Of a DNA stretch of 64,000 nucleotides, positions 23,319 through 37,800 are shown piece after piece. The translations under genes and the position numbers were made by a program. The notes beneath the pieces were generated by a model. That model saw nothing but the letters and a program-made list of their open reading frames with translations. It ran no database searches and was not told the origin of the DNA. Positions within the stretch are counted from its first letter, which is position 1. Each line of letters begins with the position of its first letter. Origin of the DNA: Diphasiastrum complanatum (Eukaryota; Streptophyta; Lycopodiopsida; Lycopodiales; Lycopodiaceae); NCBI GenBank assembly GCA_029204225.1, contig CM055111.1, positions 25,362,404 through 25,426,403 on the forward strand, given 5' to 3'.

Positions 23319-26300
23319 TTAAATATAGTACATCATGCCAACTTCCATGAGGCAAGTGTGAGGGATGCTGAGAACCACCTCAGGACCCCTACAATTCTTT
23401 CGCAAAAAACTATACATTACATTTATTGCAAACTTTTTGAAAAGTGAAGAGCTTTTTGTCGCGTGCACATATGAATGACCTAACACATAAGCAACTCCAG
23501 CGTCCTTAGCCTGAAAAAGTTCCTTCAGCTCCTTCTTGGTATTAGGATCAACCTGAGAAGTTTTAGGCAATTCAAACCTCACTTTCTTTGTAGTCTGAGG
23601 TGGAGATGCACTGTTTTGCAAAGCTACAGGATTTGCTGTAAAAGAATGCTTGTCGCAGCAAGAGTCAACGGACTGTGCTTCAAGGGCTTCAACATCTGAA
23701 ACTGAACGTACAATGTTAGTTGAGCTCTGTGTACTGATCATAAACAGGTTTTCATCTGCAGAAGTATTTATACAGGCTTCTGCACCTTCTATTTGTATGA
23801 ACTCAACAATACTGAGAATGACACGATCTGCAAAATCATAGTCATCTTTGTGGGTATCTTTGTATCCATTACGGACCACACATCTATACATTCTGTGCTC
23901 TTTTGGGCCAATTCGACCAACTAAATAGCGCTCGCGCATAGGCAAATGCGGAACCTGAACTGATGTGACGGTAACAAAAACTACAATCTGATGAAACGCT
24001 GGAAGATTTGTGACAAAATGAGAGAAGATGGCAGGGACCCCCGTCACAAGCTCTGAGTAGAACATGCCAATTCCAGGTACACGCACAATCCCAAGACTTC
24101 TGTCCATTGATATTAACCATTTCATAGAGACCTTATTCTGAGAGTCAACTTCATATTTCTTTGCTGCTCCATAATACCACGAATATGTGATCCCCATGAA
24201 GACAAATGATAAAACCAGAGGAACCCAGCCACCTTGAGGGATCTTAAACATAGCTGCTGAAAGATACATCATTTCAATAGATCCAAAAAAGAGGAAGAAA
24301 CATACTGCTAGAAACAGACTCCAATGCCACACAATGACCATAACCAATGACATCAAAAATGTTGTCACGAACATCACCGAGATTACAGCAAGGCCTGCAG
24401 CAAACAAGTAACCTTCAAATCTTCAGTTGTAAAATAATTGACACTTTGCCCAGGCAAACTTCTTTCAGGAACTGGTACGTTAAAATGTCAACTACAGTTC
24501 AACAAGACAATGAATGGCATCAGCCCACGCGTGTTATGTAGTGTGCCTGGGATCGGGTTGCTCACCCAGGTTCAATTCCCTGCCCACGTGGGCAGATAAC
24601 AGGGGGTCAAAGGCCTAATTAAGATTAAAAAAAGTCAATGCATAGCATGAGCAAGCAGCTGACTAATCTACTTTCACAAAAGATGCAACAAGAAAAGTTC
24701 ACAAACCATAGGCATTTCCCAGAAGGATAGTATCTCTAAAGCCAAACGTTACCGCCAAGCAAAGAATTAAGAGCATCCAGTTGACTTCAGGAATATATAT
24801 TTGTCCATAGACATTTTCCGACGTGTGAACCACCTTAACTCGAGGAAAGCAGCCAAGGCCCATACATTGCTTGATGATAGAAAATGTTGCAGAGATCACT
24901 GCTTGGCTACCAACAATAGATGCAAGAGTGGCTATAACAAAAACTGGCCAAAATACTGTTCCTGCAGAGAATTCAATTTTCCATCATATCTTTGAATTGC
25001 TCAAATGACCTTAACAAATTATGAGAACATGGTGTCAAAAAACCACAGAAGCACAACTTTCTCTGGTAGATCTGAATCTTGGCTCTCTGTAAACTGTTAG
25101 CGACAGATGTCATTGCAAACTGTCAACGTGATAAGCTTTTTAAACTTCAGAGAATAACTTCATACGTGGAATAGACTTGTAAAAGCTCCTTTCAATGTCA
25201 GAACGATGTTTTGTAAGGTACGCAGCATGTCCCATGTAAGCAAGGATCAAGCTAGGATATACACCACAGGCAAAAGCAATCTGCAGCACATGCAGTTGCT
25301 CCAAGTCATTCTTTGCATACTAGGACACCAAAGCAGAATAACCACCATCTCAAATGTAGATGGTTTCATGTCAGCACAACACTAATTTAAATTTGAAGTT
25401 TTAGAGTTCTTACCTTTATGGAAGATGCTGAAAAATGCCCCAAATCTGCAAACATAGCTTCTGATCCTGTAGAGATTTAATTATCAGGAAATATTCCTGA
25501 AAAAATGTTAAGTATTTTACTCATTAAAAAAAAAAGTACGAGCAATAGATTGTAGAAAGGTAAATAGGCACAATACTGACCTGTAATGCAAAGGAGAATA
25601 CCGCCAAGAGAAGCCCAACCTTCTTTTCCAGTAACATGGAGAAATTTGAACATGTGGACTGGTGACAAAGCTTGAAATATGCTTGGATTCCAACGAAGAA
25701 TATTGTACATACCAACAGAACTGAGGCACAAAAGCCAAGCAATTACTACAGGAGCAAACACAAATGCCACTCTCTGCGTTCCACAACGTTGCAGAGCAAA
25801 CAACCCAATAAGTATGATAGAAACCACCAAGTGCATAACACCTGCATTATTTGCCTTCCACATTGTCAGTTTAACAGCAATAATGACTTTAGACAGATAG
25901 TATCATTTTTCAATGATGTCTTTGATGTACCTCCGGAAAAATCAAATTCCTCACTTTAAACAAATAATTTTGGAACAGAATCTGCAAGGCTATTCTTTGA
26001 GAGAACAAAATCACCATCAAATATAGACAACTGAATTATATCTGGCATCAACAAAGTACATCATCTCAAAATAGGAAGGGTTGAACAATGTAGCATAAAA
26101 CAACCAGCTATAACCTAATAAATATGATTAACTAATCAAATACAGAAAGAAATAATTCATTACAACCTATCCAAAATTATTTTTATACCTGCTGTAGGGA
26201 GTACTTAGACTTCTTGTTGGCATGTGTCTATTTTTTGAAATTTACCTCAATTTCTCCTTTTCCTGAACTGTGAAATTATCTACATGACCCTTTACCTCAT

Positions 26301-28804
26301 TCGCACATGCGTCTGCTGAATGAACCTCAGCCTGTACCTTGTCTACAAATGCTCATCCCTCATGACATACATGTTGATCCTCTATTTCATCCAAAATATC
26401 TTGTGGCCCACAATATAAATGTTGATCCAAATTTTTAGGTGAATATCATGTGGCCCATGGCATATATGCTGATCCTCTATGTCGATTGGGATATCCTATG
26501 GCCCATGACATACATATTGATCCTCTATCTCATTGAAATGAAGTGTTGTCTCACCTGCACATGCACGTGTTAGATGACAAATCTTCTGAACCTCTACTGC
26601 ATTTGGAATATCCGATAGACCATTCGCACATATCTGTAACCCATCTATATATGCACCTCTCTTATAGCATATATTATTATATCCTATATCTTTTCTGCCT
26701 CACTTGTGTCTAACTGTGGATCAATCAATCATATTGACCTTGATATCCTGCAGAAAAAATGTCCAATGATAACCGGCAAGAAGATCATCTTAGGCAGATG
26801 GTCGTTGCAAATGAGTGGGCGCAGTGGGGATCACAGGACCCGAAGGGTAAGAGATTCGAGCGGACCGTTATATCGACTGCATTTTGGGATGAGACACAAT
26901 CCATTGTCGTGGGCCTGCAACCTATCTACATTGTCCTACGCCTTACAGATTGAGAGGGCTGCACATTGGGCCTCTTGTATGAGTTCATGGACAGGCTAGG
27001 CGACCAGCTGCGTCTTTGGACGAGGCATTAGCCCAGAGAGGTATATCGCTTACTATAGTATATACTGACCTGTTGCACGACTCCTTAGTACTTACTACTT
27101 CCTAGTAACTATCGTTTGAACTTTGAAATCTGAAATTTAAATTGATGAATCATCATTGAATCATTTAACATTCAAATGTACTATAATGTGTCTTGCAAGC
27201 TTGAAGAATTCCAGCGCCTCTGGCAATGCAGGTATCCATGCTTTCCAGTCGTATAACACCAGAATCCTAATACGACACTTATGCGGGAAAAATAGTTTAT
27301 TACCATAGTTGAGTAGTGCGAATACGAAGGTATTAGGGCACTTCCGTGACATGACTGAAATTTATCTTAGATTCAAGTCTTTGCTTAGAAACATGATTCA
27401 TTATCAAGACTTGGTGAACATCGTTTGCTTACGCAATGTCGGTTGTATATCGTTACGTCCTAAGCATATCCATGCTTTCAAGGAACATCCACATCACTCC
27501 ATGGTAGGTCGGAATACGTCAGGGATAGGTTTAGTTTAAAACTTATTAGGGAATGCAGAGATTCTTTTACTAAGGTATTAGGGCAAATCCATGCCTCAAT
27601 AATCCTTATGTAAAAGTTTCGTATCTTATGCATATCCATGCTCTCTAAGAAGGTTTTAGCAAAAGCCCTAATTTCAAATTTGGGTACGTGTACTTCTAAA
27701 AAAGGTAAAGGGTAGTGCATTCATGGTTTGTCATAAGGAAGCAACCCTAATACGGTGTCGGTGTAGGACCTTTTCTTGAAGTTTCGATCGTCTTGTGTTG
27801 TCGATAGTGTAGAGGAGTATTTTAAAGTGAAGAACCATCCATGAGAGAGAGAGAGAGAGAGAGAAGAAAGAAGAAAGAAGAAAGCTTTATTCATGTCTTT
27901 TCCATGCCAAAAGGCATATAAGACAAAAGTAGTACATGTCAAGTATGTGGTAACTAGGAGAGCATCTAAAGCATCTCCAATGCTGTAATAAAGAAAAAAA
28001 CATCTGGTACAGGCTAAGATAAATACATAAATGAAATACATAAATGAAAAAGCCTGTGCATGAAAATCATATGTATCCATGTCAAGAAGTCAGGGCTGTG
28101 CTGATGCTGTAGAAGGATGTAATGCGAGCTGTAACATCAGTAAGCGCTGGAACATGTTGGCGTCATCGATGAGTATGAGCATATGTAGTGCGTCTCTGTC
28201 TAGGATGCCTGGTGGGACGTGTAACTCTCATGGTCGCCTGAGGCTGGGTGGTACGTCGTCTCTGCGTCTGGGTCTTGGAATGTCGTCGCAATCGCTGTCA
28301 GTCATGTCCGCATCAGAGCGTGACCTCCTGCGTGAGAAGAAGGATGTAATCTGGGACTGGGTGACTGGGTAAGTATGTTGAACTGCCTGACATAGGTCCT
28401 GTCGTAAGAGGGACATCTCACGTAGCATAAGTGCCACACAACGGGGGTCCTCGTATGAGATAAGGGACCGTAGTGTAACATGTGTCTGACGAAAAAGGCA
28501 ATGATATCACCCTCTGATCTCATAGTAAACTGGACATCTGAAAAGGAAGTGCTCCTCTGACTCGACCATAGCTAATGAGCACAACTGGCAAATCCGCTCC
28601 TCTCGGGGGGTGCACGGGAAGCGTCCAGTCTCAATAGCCAACTGATGTGAAGATACTCGAAACTGGCCCAACAGAAACCGAAGCCCGTGAGACAGTCCTG
28701 AGGTGAGGTAGTGTGGCAAAACTGGAAGTCTTGCTGTGTCTAGGTCCAGAAAGTGTGTCCTGTAATAGTCGGGTTTGACCCCGAGCTGCCCCTGCCATGT
28801 CCGT

Positions 28805-28852
<48 letters not shown>

Positions 28853-31800
28853 TTCAAGAATATATGGTACTACAACCATCTACAGATCAATTGAACTTCT
28901 CTTCATATCTCTAACTCTTTACTCTATTCTTAGCAAATCTCCTTTCCCATCTCTGTAAATAAGACGTCTCCCTGTATCTGTAGCCTCTTGCTGAGCATTT
29001 TTACGTTGTTGTACTTGTACAAAAGTTAGGTCTTCATCCAAAAAGATGTGAGTGTCTTTCAAGTTAGCTCGTTGGCAGAGTACATCCCTCCTATGTTCTG
29101 CTGATGAGAAACATATAACCAACATGTTTCCATCCTTCTTGGTACACCAAGCCTCATCGAGGCCGGGATTCCCTAATAGGGTCTTGTGAACATTTGAGGC
29201 CTTCTGTTCTCGCCATCGGTTTTCGGTGAATGTAGCTGATATGAAAGAAACTGGAGTGATTTTACTTCGACCTTTAAGAACGTCAGCCCATGATTTTACA
29301 TTCGTTTGGTGTTCCTCAGCCTGGTTTTCAATCTTTTGGAGTTTTTCTGTAGTGAATGTCTGGGCCTGAACTTGGTTCAGAAGATCAACCAATGCCACAT
29401 CCATCTGTCGGATATGTGGCACCTCTATAAAGTCGCGATATGGATGCGAGCTATTTACTCTTCTTGTTGATCCACCTTCACCTGCAATGTCACAACATTT
29501 GCCTCTAACCATTTCACCGCTGCCTGAGGCCCTGAAGAATAGATAGTTCATGTACTAAGGTAAGGTCATATTCCCATCCTGAGGCTGATGAGGGGGTTTG
29601 GGTTGTTAGGAACGAGTGTGCATTAGGCTGAGGGGTGAGGGAGTATGGATCTGCGGGTGCAATGGGAGTCCCGGGCGAGGTAGTGAATGCTGCAGCAGTG
29701 GAGGCAAATGAAGGGAGAGGATGGTTGCAAAATGATCCTTGGTGAAGGGCGCTACAACTCCTATGCTTTCTAGCTTCGATCAAAGTGTTTCTATGACCAG
29801 AACAACCATTATTCAATTCTGCCTGGGTTCTGGTCCAGATTTGCTTGATCCTTCATTTCTTCTGAATGAATTGTCAGAATTAGATGAGATCAATTGCATA
29901 AGGTTTCTATTGCATAGGCAGTATCAGTAGAAGCAATTAGAAGTCAATCTGAATCTGATTTTTCCAGTGCATGGTCAGTGCATGCTCTTGCATCTAGTTG
30001 CATTAGTTTGCATGTTGCTTGAATCTTCTTGCATGCCAGTTTCCTAGCATCATTCATTTCACAACAGTGGTCTCAGAGCCTGCATGTTGCTTAAATGTTC
30101 TTGCATGTCTATTGCATGTCAAGAATTCAGATTGCATGTTTCATTCTTAGCATCACTCATTCCGCAACAGTGGTCTCAGAGCCTGCATGTTGCTTAAATG
30201 TTCTTGCCGAAGCAGTGTCTAATTCAAGTAGGCCTTGTGATTAGCATTGCTAGAAGATCCTAGTTCAGTTTGTGCAGAAGCTATGAATGCAGGAAACAGG
30301 TTTATCTTCTTGGAAGGCAAAAGGAGCTATCCTATGTGGAGGCTTCAAATGATCAAAGCACTGAAGCAAGAAGGATTTTGGTCTGTCGTCAATGGATCTC
30401 TACCTCAGCCAAAGACTTACTCCGAAAGATGGACAGAATTGAATGATATGGCTAATGGACTCATCAATCTGTCTACATCCGATGACATCATGATGGATAT
30501 GTCAGAGTACGAGATTGCTAAAGAACTGTGGGAGCAGCTTCAAAGTAAGTATACATCTGTTTTTATTTGTAACCATTGTAGGGAAGAAGGACACACTCAA
30601 GAGGAGTGTTTGTGCAAACCGTTGGTTGCTTGCACGCATTGTGAATATAATGACAATGACAGTGCTACCATCAAAAAGGACACACAAACTTCAGAAGGAT
30701 ACTCAGAAGCTGAAATGCTGCTTGTTGAAGTGGCTTCACAAGTTAATTGTTTGCAGGATGCAATGCAAGAAGAATCTCGTGAGGAGTCGTTTGCATCAAA
30801 TTGTGGCCAAGATATATGCATGCAACATGGTTCTCAAAGTGAGAAACCTCTAATTATGTTTTGCAGGAAGACTCTCAAGAAGAGGAGTCTCAGTTATGCA
30901 AACAAGTAGATCCTCATAAAGAGGATACTGTTTTTACTTCCATACAGGAAGAAACCTTAATGACTTGCATGCAGGAAGATCCTCGGCAGGAGTTGCAAGT
31001 TGCTATCATGCAAGAGATTTCTCAAGATGAGAAATCAAATTTTAATGAAGTTGTTTGCCGCCCAAATCAGCCAGTTGCTTTCCCTCTATCAGATCTTGTT
31101 TATGACTTGCAGCTTGCAAGTGAATTGCAGCATGCAGGGGGAGCACATATCATGTTTCAGATTCCAGAAGGTGGTTCAATATGTCTATCAAATTGCCTTG
31201 GAGATGCAGCTTTGAAGACCTTTGTGCAAGAACCATATATGGCTGAATCTGTTTATGAAGTTAAAAGAGACAGAGATCTCGAATGGCTTCAACTTGGTGC
31301 TGATCAACCTGGTTTTTCCTTGGAGGAAGAGGACTCCAAATTCCACTTAGTTGGTTGCTGCCTAGGTACTTCTTTTGAACAGCTGTATATGCAGCTCTAG
31401 TTTGAAGAAACACCATTGTTTGATGATGGTGGTTAATGTCTACCCACATAGTGAGGGGAGCTGTTATGTTTCTAATCCCCGTCACATGCATGTTCAAGAA
31501 ACATCGGGAGGCATTAGGGGTTATTTATTTAATAGGTTTAAGGGGGAGTTGTTGAACTTATAAACCTAGTTAAATAAATTAGACATGGTACACGGTCATA
31601 CTTGGGTCCAAATTTTTAAGGCCCAAGATAACTTAGGCAAAAAAAATTTTAATAATACAAACTCGTGGGAGGCCTTCTTGCATGATGATGCCACTTGTCC
31701 ACTGGAGTTTTTGGTAGACCCCCATGCACATGTGCATGGGGGAGAAAAAGTTAGTTTTGCCACATATCCTAGTTTGCATGCGACATGCAAGATGCATGCA

Positions 31801-34800
31801 TGAGAATTTTGACACTTGGCAATTGCATGCCAAGTATTGTACATACTCAAATTCTATTTAATAGAGGCTCCGCGAGTTGGAGAGTGTGTTGGATTGGAAT
31901 CATCTTCCATTCTCATCATTTTCATTGTCTTCTTGATCTACTTTTGGTGTAGGAAGTCGCAGCAGGATCAGATCAGTGTTTTCACAAGTTTCTCCCTCCT
32001 CTCTCATCCGATGTCGATGAGGATGGTTGCAAACTGATCCTTGGTGGAGGTCGCTACAACTCCTATGCTTTCTAGCTTCGATCAAAGTGTTTCTATGACC
32101 AAAACAACCATCATTAAATTCTGATTGGGCACTGGTCCAGATTTGCTTGATCCTTCATTTCTTCTTAATGAATTGTCAGAATTAGATGAGATCAATTGCA
32201 TAAGGTTTCTATTGCATAGGCAGTATCAGTAGAAGCAATTAGAAGGCAATCTGAATCTGATTTTTCCAGTGCATGGTCAGTGCACGCTCTTGCATGTAGT
32301 TGCATGAGTTTGCATGTTGCTTGAATCTTCTTGCATGCCAGTTTCCTAGCATCATTCATTTCACAACAGTGGTCTCAGAGCCTGCATGTTGCTTAAATGT
32401 TCTTGCATGTCTATTGCATGTCAAGAACTCAGATTGCATGTTTCATTCTTAGCATCACTCATTCCGCAACACATTTTACGGTCAATCATCAAAAGACCAC
32501 TCCTTATAATTCGAAAACAATCAGTCTGATAGAAAGAGCAAACGATATACTCTGTAAAATTCCAAATAAGATCACCGAGTAATGCTAAAGCCAGTGAAGT
32601 GAAAGGAGAAAAGACCTACTTTTTGGTTAGAAAAGCCTCACATTTACTAATATGTTTATGACAATTCCCTATACCTTAGCTAAATGAAATTCATTGGGGA
32701 CCGAAAATTCTAAGGGAGAAAGAAATGGACATCAAAGTTAGTAAATGTATTATGTAATCAGGATTTTATTTTTTTTTTAGAAAATCTATGAAGGAAAAAT
32801 GCATAGTACCGGTGGAACGACCCCATCAAGAAATCTTTTCAACTTTGAGTTCATTTCGGTGAATTTATACTGAATATCTGTTATAACTTATGTCCATGAG
32901 TATGACTGTAATTTTTCGTGGAAATTGAATGAAAGAAGTGCTAATTGACACAGAAATCACATTCAACCTGTTGGTACTAGAAAATGCTTATCCCTAGAGC
33001 TAATACTCTCTGATAAGAGGGATTTGCGAAGCTCATTACTAACCAGTAAAGGTTGATAATGTGTCAGTAAACCATGTGTGGTCCTTGCTAAATCACAATT
33101 GTATAAATGGATTATTGGTATACATTAGGAACAAAATTTATGGATTCTCCTATGTTTGGTTGTATAAGATATTAAATTTAACCCCTGTAATATCGGATGA
33201 GGTTAAGGATTTTCTTAAAGGGGAGCTGCTAGTATGGGACATCAATAATTTCAAAAAAGAAATTCTAGGACTGTAAAGATCTGATTATCAATATAGTACC
33301 TATTTCCGACATGGGAAAAAGAGAACCATTGGTTATTTTTTGAGGTATTTTGTAGCATTCTAAGATATTGATCCGGATCCCAAATGGTATCTCATTATTG
33401 AGAAAATTTGGAAATCCCTGAAAAGCTATTTCTCACTTATTTTAATCCTCTTTAAAATTTCTCAAATATGAGACCATCAGGTTCATAATATAGCAGTGCA
33501 TACCATTGAGCCGTTGACAGAGCTCGCATGTGGTTATACAGGTCGGGGCTAGGGTAAGTCAACTATTGACCGGAGTGGGCAATCGTTCTACTACTTGGCA
33601 CAATAGTGCACGGGAGGCGGTACAAGTAGGCTCCAATGGGTTGGGCACTTTAGTAATGATGCTACAATGTGCTTTACAAGTTATCATAGACGATACAGCA
33701 AATTGCATTGCCATGGGAAAACCTATAAATGAGAAGTACCATTGGATTTTTTGGACCCCATCTGCTTCTCATTGCCTAGACCTCTTGTATAGCAAATCTA
33801 CCATGGGTGAAGGAGGTACTGTAGACGAGACGTTTCTTGGTGAGGTTTGTCATCATAAAACAAATGGTCCTTGGGTGAGTAGGAGGAGGCTATGTTAGAC
33901 GTTAGCTTTTAGCTATCAGGATTCAGCCCTCCTTCTTTGGGCTTTAGAAATTAGGATTTTACTTTTGAGTTGATTACACTGACTAGCAGCAGTGAACAAT
34001 TGCATGCTATCAATTTTCAATGTCACATGACCACTGAGTTTTGAATCTTAATTGTCAATGTACTATGTCGTCCGGATCTCGACAATAGATTATAGGTGGG
34101 ACTTGGGACTTCGGAGTTCCAAATCCCAACACCCATGTTAGAAATTCAAGATTGATTGTTAAATATTTATCTTCTACATTTCAACCTAAACACTAGAAAA
34201 GCACTTTTTTTTGCCATAATAAAAGGCTGGAAATAAAATCTTCATCCCCACCCCCCCATGAAAAATTGATGATCGAGTGCCTAAACAAGGGTGTAAGTCG
34301 TGCCCGCTACAACGATTGCCTACTCAACTATTGTGAGTTGTGCCTCACCACTAGTGATCACCTAGCCTACATGGTCCCTGGTCCTTAGCCACGACTAGGG
34401 CCTAACACGCCAAGTGAGAATAAAAGAAACTTAATTAAAATCTAGTTATACTCCCCCAACAAACACAATATGAGCTACATATTCAAGTTCCTCCTAACAA
34501 ATTAACCCTTTTGCTATTGGCAAACAACAAGTGTGCCCTCAAAATGGGATTCAAAGTCAGCTCAATCTTATGCTCAATGTTGTTAGAAGGCAAAACATGC
34601 AACAAATTTTCAATAAGTGCTCCTGCCTATTTTTTTTAATCTAAATTATCTATAATATCAATTTGCACCCACCACATGCTACTCTCGCTAGCCAAAGTAG
34701 ACATATTCAGCAGAAAATAAACATACATAAGTGGATTTTGAGCAACTCAGTAGCTTAAATTAATGGTCCAAAGGCACATCACATCCCTACTCATTATGGA

Positions 34801-37800
34801 TGAAATGAAGCCTAGTAACTACCACCATACTAAAACTAGAATACATGAGCTTCCAAACTATGTAGGGCTTCTACTATGTATGCCAACAAAAGTCCAACAC
34901 CACGTTAAGCTACATTAGCCTAATGATCTCAAAACTTAACTCTTCCACATGGCGCTATATAGTCAGTGGAATACAAACCTTTGTTTTTTCCATCATCCTT
35001 TGTTCCCTTTCCATCATCCGTTTCAATTATGTACAAGTACTAAAATGGCAATGTACTCTTATTTGTATAACGTCATCTCTAGATGATAAACAAATTAAGA
35101 AAAAATATTGTAGCCTTTGATTCAACGCCCAATCATAGTCTTAGAGAGTACATCATTAATTAAGAACAAGCATAAAGGTTATGGTGACAAGTTAAGTTTG
35201 ATAGTTACAAAATAAAATCTAGAAGGTATGACTTACGTTCATCAAGATGTTTGGCAGCAACTTTGAGACCTGATACCGCCGAAAATACTGTATTTGTATC
35301 ACGTATAGAAAAACTTGTTATACAATTGAATACAATACTCAACCTTCAACAATAATGACGTTATCATAGAAGACTTGTTATTGTCATAAACAAAATAATA
35401 CATTTAGAAAAAAAAAGGTCATGTCAGGTAATAAAAAATTTAGCATTGTTGCTAATATTTACTTGGAAGAACTTGATTGAAATGAATTGAATATCCGGAA
35501 AAAACAAAGCACAAAAATATAAACTTAATATATCATAAGCTCAAAGCATTTACATGCTGCCGTAAACCTGCACAATAAGCACCATACTAACAAAAAGTGT
35601 ACGATAGGACTCATTCAACAACAATACACCTATATGACGATTCATTATAAGATTTATGTATTGATATTATGTTTAGCATAATACCCAACACACCATAAGT
35701 AGACATGCAATCTTTGAGCCTACAGTGTCCAATTCTTTGTCTGAGGTCATTAACTTTTTGAAAAAGAACACCAATCCTAACCAAATTTGAAAAGCCAACT
35801 CCATCATAAGCTACTTTTCACTAGTAGGAGCCTACTTCTCCTATTGAACCCTATCAGCACGGTCACAAGTGAAATCAATAGTTAGAATGGAACCACATAA
35901 TTGGTTGCATACCCCAAATCACAAACAGTTAAATTCGTATCTCTTTGTGAATCTATTTTCTCTAAGTCAATTTGAGAGACCAGTGATGTTAAGGAACTTA
36001 GAAAGAAATATACATGCAAGCAAAAGAGTCAAAGGATCCAAACCATAATCGTATATCAAGGTTGATACAATAAACTATCAAGTGAAGCAAACCTGAAATT
36101 GCAGGTGTGAGAACTCCGTCAGCAATCAGCATGCATGTAGCAAGTAAAACAATAAGAAGCAGGGAAGTTCGCAGGTTCTCATGGTTTTCCAATAAATTCT
36201 TTAGATAAAGAGCTCGCCTTGTTTGTTTTGGTTTGTCCAAGTTGTATTTTAAAAGTTCTTCATCCATTGCTTGTTTATTTGGTAGCATGCTGAGGTTTGC
36301 ATGCCTACAAAGCAGTGAATATAACGCAAATGTCCCTCCTGAACAACAAAAGACCATTTGGAGCAACCAAGGGTCAGTGTTGACTTACAGCAACAAAAAA
36401 TCTGCCTGCAGGTTCTGAATTACCTACAGGTATCAGTTTCACAACAAAGATTTAGCAAATTATACACACTGGCAAATTAGTACTATATGTTTTGGTAAGC
36501 TCACCACAAAGGTTGCTAGTACCCCTTAAATTGGCACAAATTAGAAGTACTGGGACACTTAGGGGCAGATTCCAACTTACCTTCGCCATCATGGTCAGCA
36601 TTCAGAACAATAAAGATGTACTTGATAACCGCAATTATCGTTATAGTGTACAGGACAAAAGAAAGGACTCCCAAAATCTCAGTATCATCTTCCTGTAGGT
36701 GAAACTTCCCGGAGAAGGCGCTTTGGTAAGTATACAATGGTGAGATACTGAGGTCTCCGTACACAATCCCAAGGCTTTGATAAGCTAATGCTAAAGTTAC
36801 TTTGAGGGATGCCTTATGAGGATCTGCCTGCATACCCAAATGTGCTTGGTCAGTATCAGAGCTGAAAATCCGAGCTGATCTTCAAAGAAAGGAAGCATTT
36901 TTATTTTAGACTTCTATATCTCTATTGCTCTTTCAAAACCTATAAGTTTACAGCTCTTGTTTCTGGCTAATCAAGGAAGCCAGAGAGAAACAATAGCCCC
37001 TAGCTTTTGATCTGTACAGAAATCAGCCCACCTTGTTGGATTTAGTTATCAGATTTGGAATGGCCTCAGTTTTTTCCAAGTGCAAGTTCCGAAGAAGGGG
37101 TTGACATCGTCCATAATACTGTGGCGATCATTCTATTTCCACCTTGCCTAACGCATTTTTATGTTTTTCGTGAGTCCAAAATATCGCACTCTAAACCAAA
37201 AGGCGGCATAGGTCTAAGGCGATTGCAAATAAATGCTTGGTTAAATTACAGCTGATTCTAATGAAAGAAACGCGCAAATGAGGACATACGAGAAAAAAAA
37301 AGAAATGCACGCTCTCAAGTTACGTGACTGGTGGTGGCGTTATATCGACACGGGACCATATTCAGAGCTGTTTATGCAACCACAGTATACAATATCTAAA
37401 CCACCCACTCATACGGGCACAAGAAAATGCAGAGCTTCTCGGCTTAGTACCTAATAACATTACACACAAAAATGACACGCGTTTACTGATAAATTTTCGG
37501 AGAGGTTGCGAATCCTCAGTCAGAAAACGACGCAAGCTTTACCGTTACACTACAACTACGATTGGAGACTTAAATTACCCAGCAGATAAGACCTCGGCAG
37601 CTTTCTGAAAAAAAACTACACCAGAATAGCTTACACATTCCTCATTCGTCCGACGACTTTTACCAGTGAACGAGAAACTGAAGAACTTGGAAAACGTGTG
37701 CATAATATTTAGCAACAGAAGGATATCCAGGCTAATAAGATTTTTTTTTTAATAGCATGTATGCCAGCATTTAAGAAACAACATAATATTCAAGGTACCG

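Larger units (their letters stand above)
27865..29716 (-). mobile_element. LINE retrotransposon, internally deleted
   Basis: In minus sense: ORF1-like sequence (29,716 down to 28,919), a (GA)n tract (28,807-28,849), a C-terminal ORF2 zinc-finger segment (28,857 to about 28,230), a 3' UTR with AATAAA at 27,886-27,891 and a microsatellite tail. Endonuclease and RT core are missing. Its 5' side is cut by an LTR retrotransposon at 29,716. A small hairpin (tgccaaaaggca) precedes the AATAAA. Confidence 0.75.
29717..32471 (+). mobile_element. Gag-only LTR retrotransposon (TR-GAG-like)
   Basis: A 453-bp direct repeat (29,717-30,169 and 32,019-32,471, constant offset 2,302, no indels) is the conserved 3' half of two LTRs. 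The right LTR is complete at 31,550-32,471 (922 bp), starting TGTTGAAC after the polypurine tract aagggggag and ending CGCAACA. The left LTR lost its 5' 469 bp at the LINE junction. A PBS (tggtctcagagc, one change from the initiator Met PBS) follows the left LTR after one base. The interior encodes only a gag-like ORF. No protease, integrase or RT is present, so it must have relied on another element's enzymes. Confidence 0.88.
25842..35236 (-). other. KUP intron 4, 9,395 bp, filled with mobile DNA
   Basis: Donor GTAAGT at 35,236 and acceptor atgcag at 25,842. It contains degenerate repeats (26.36-26.53 kb), a hAT relic (26.7-27.0 kb), a LINE (27.9-29.7 kb), a gag-only LTR retrotransposon (29.7-32.5 kb) and a second hAT relic (33.6-33.9 kb). 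The other seven introns are 114-1,248 bp. Confidence 0.88.

Noticed and set aside
30861-30909. Programmed -1 frameshift between the two gag ORFs of the gag-only element
   Set aside because: The ORFs overlap in the right relation, but no slippery heptamer or downstream structure is evident. The repeated MQE motif continuing across the break is better explained by loss of one T in a tttt run.
26757-33900. A single hAT transposon split by the LINE and LTR insertions
   Set aside because: The two hAT pieces are on the same strand but in the wrong order for one protein (the DUF659 part lies to the right of the later part).
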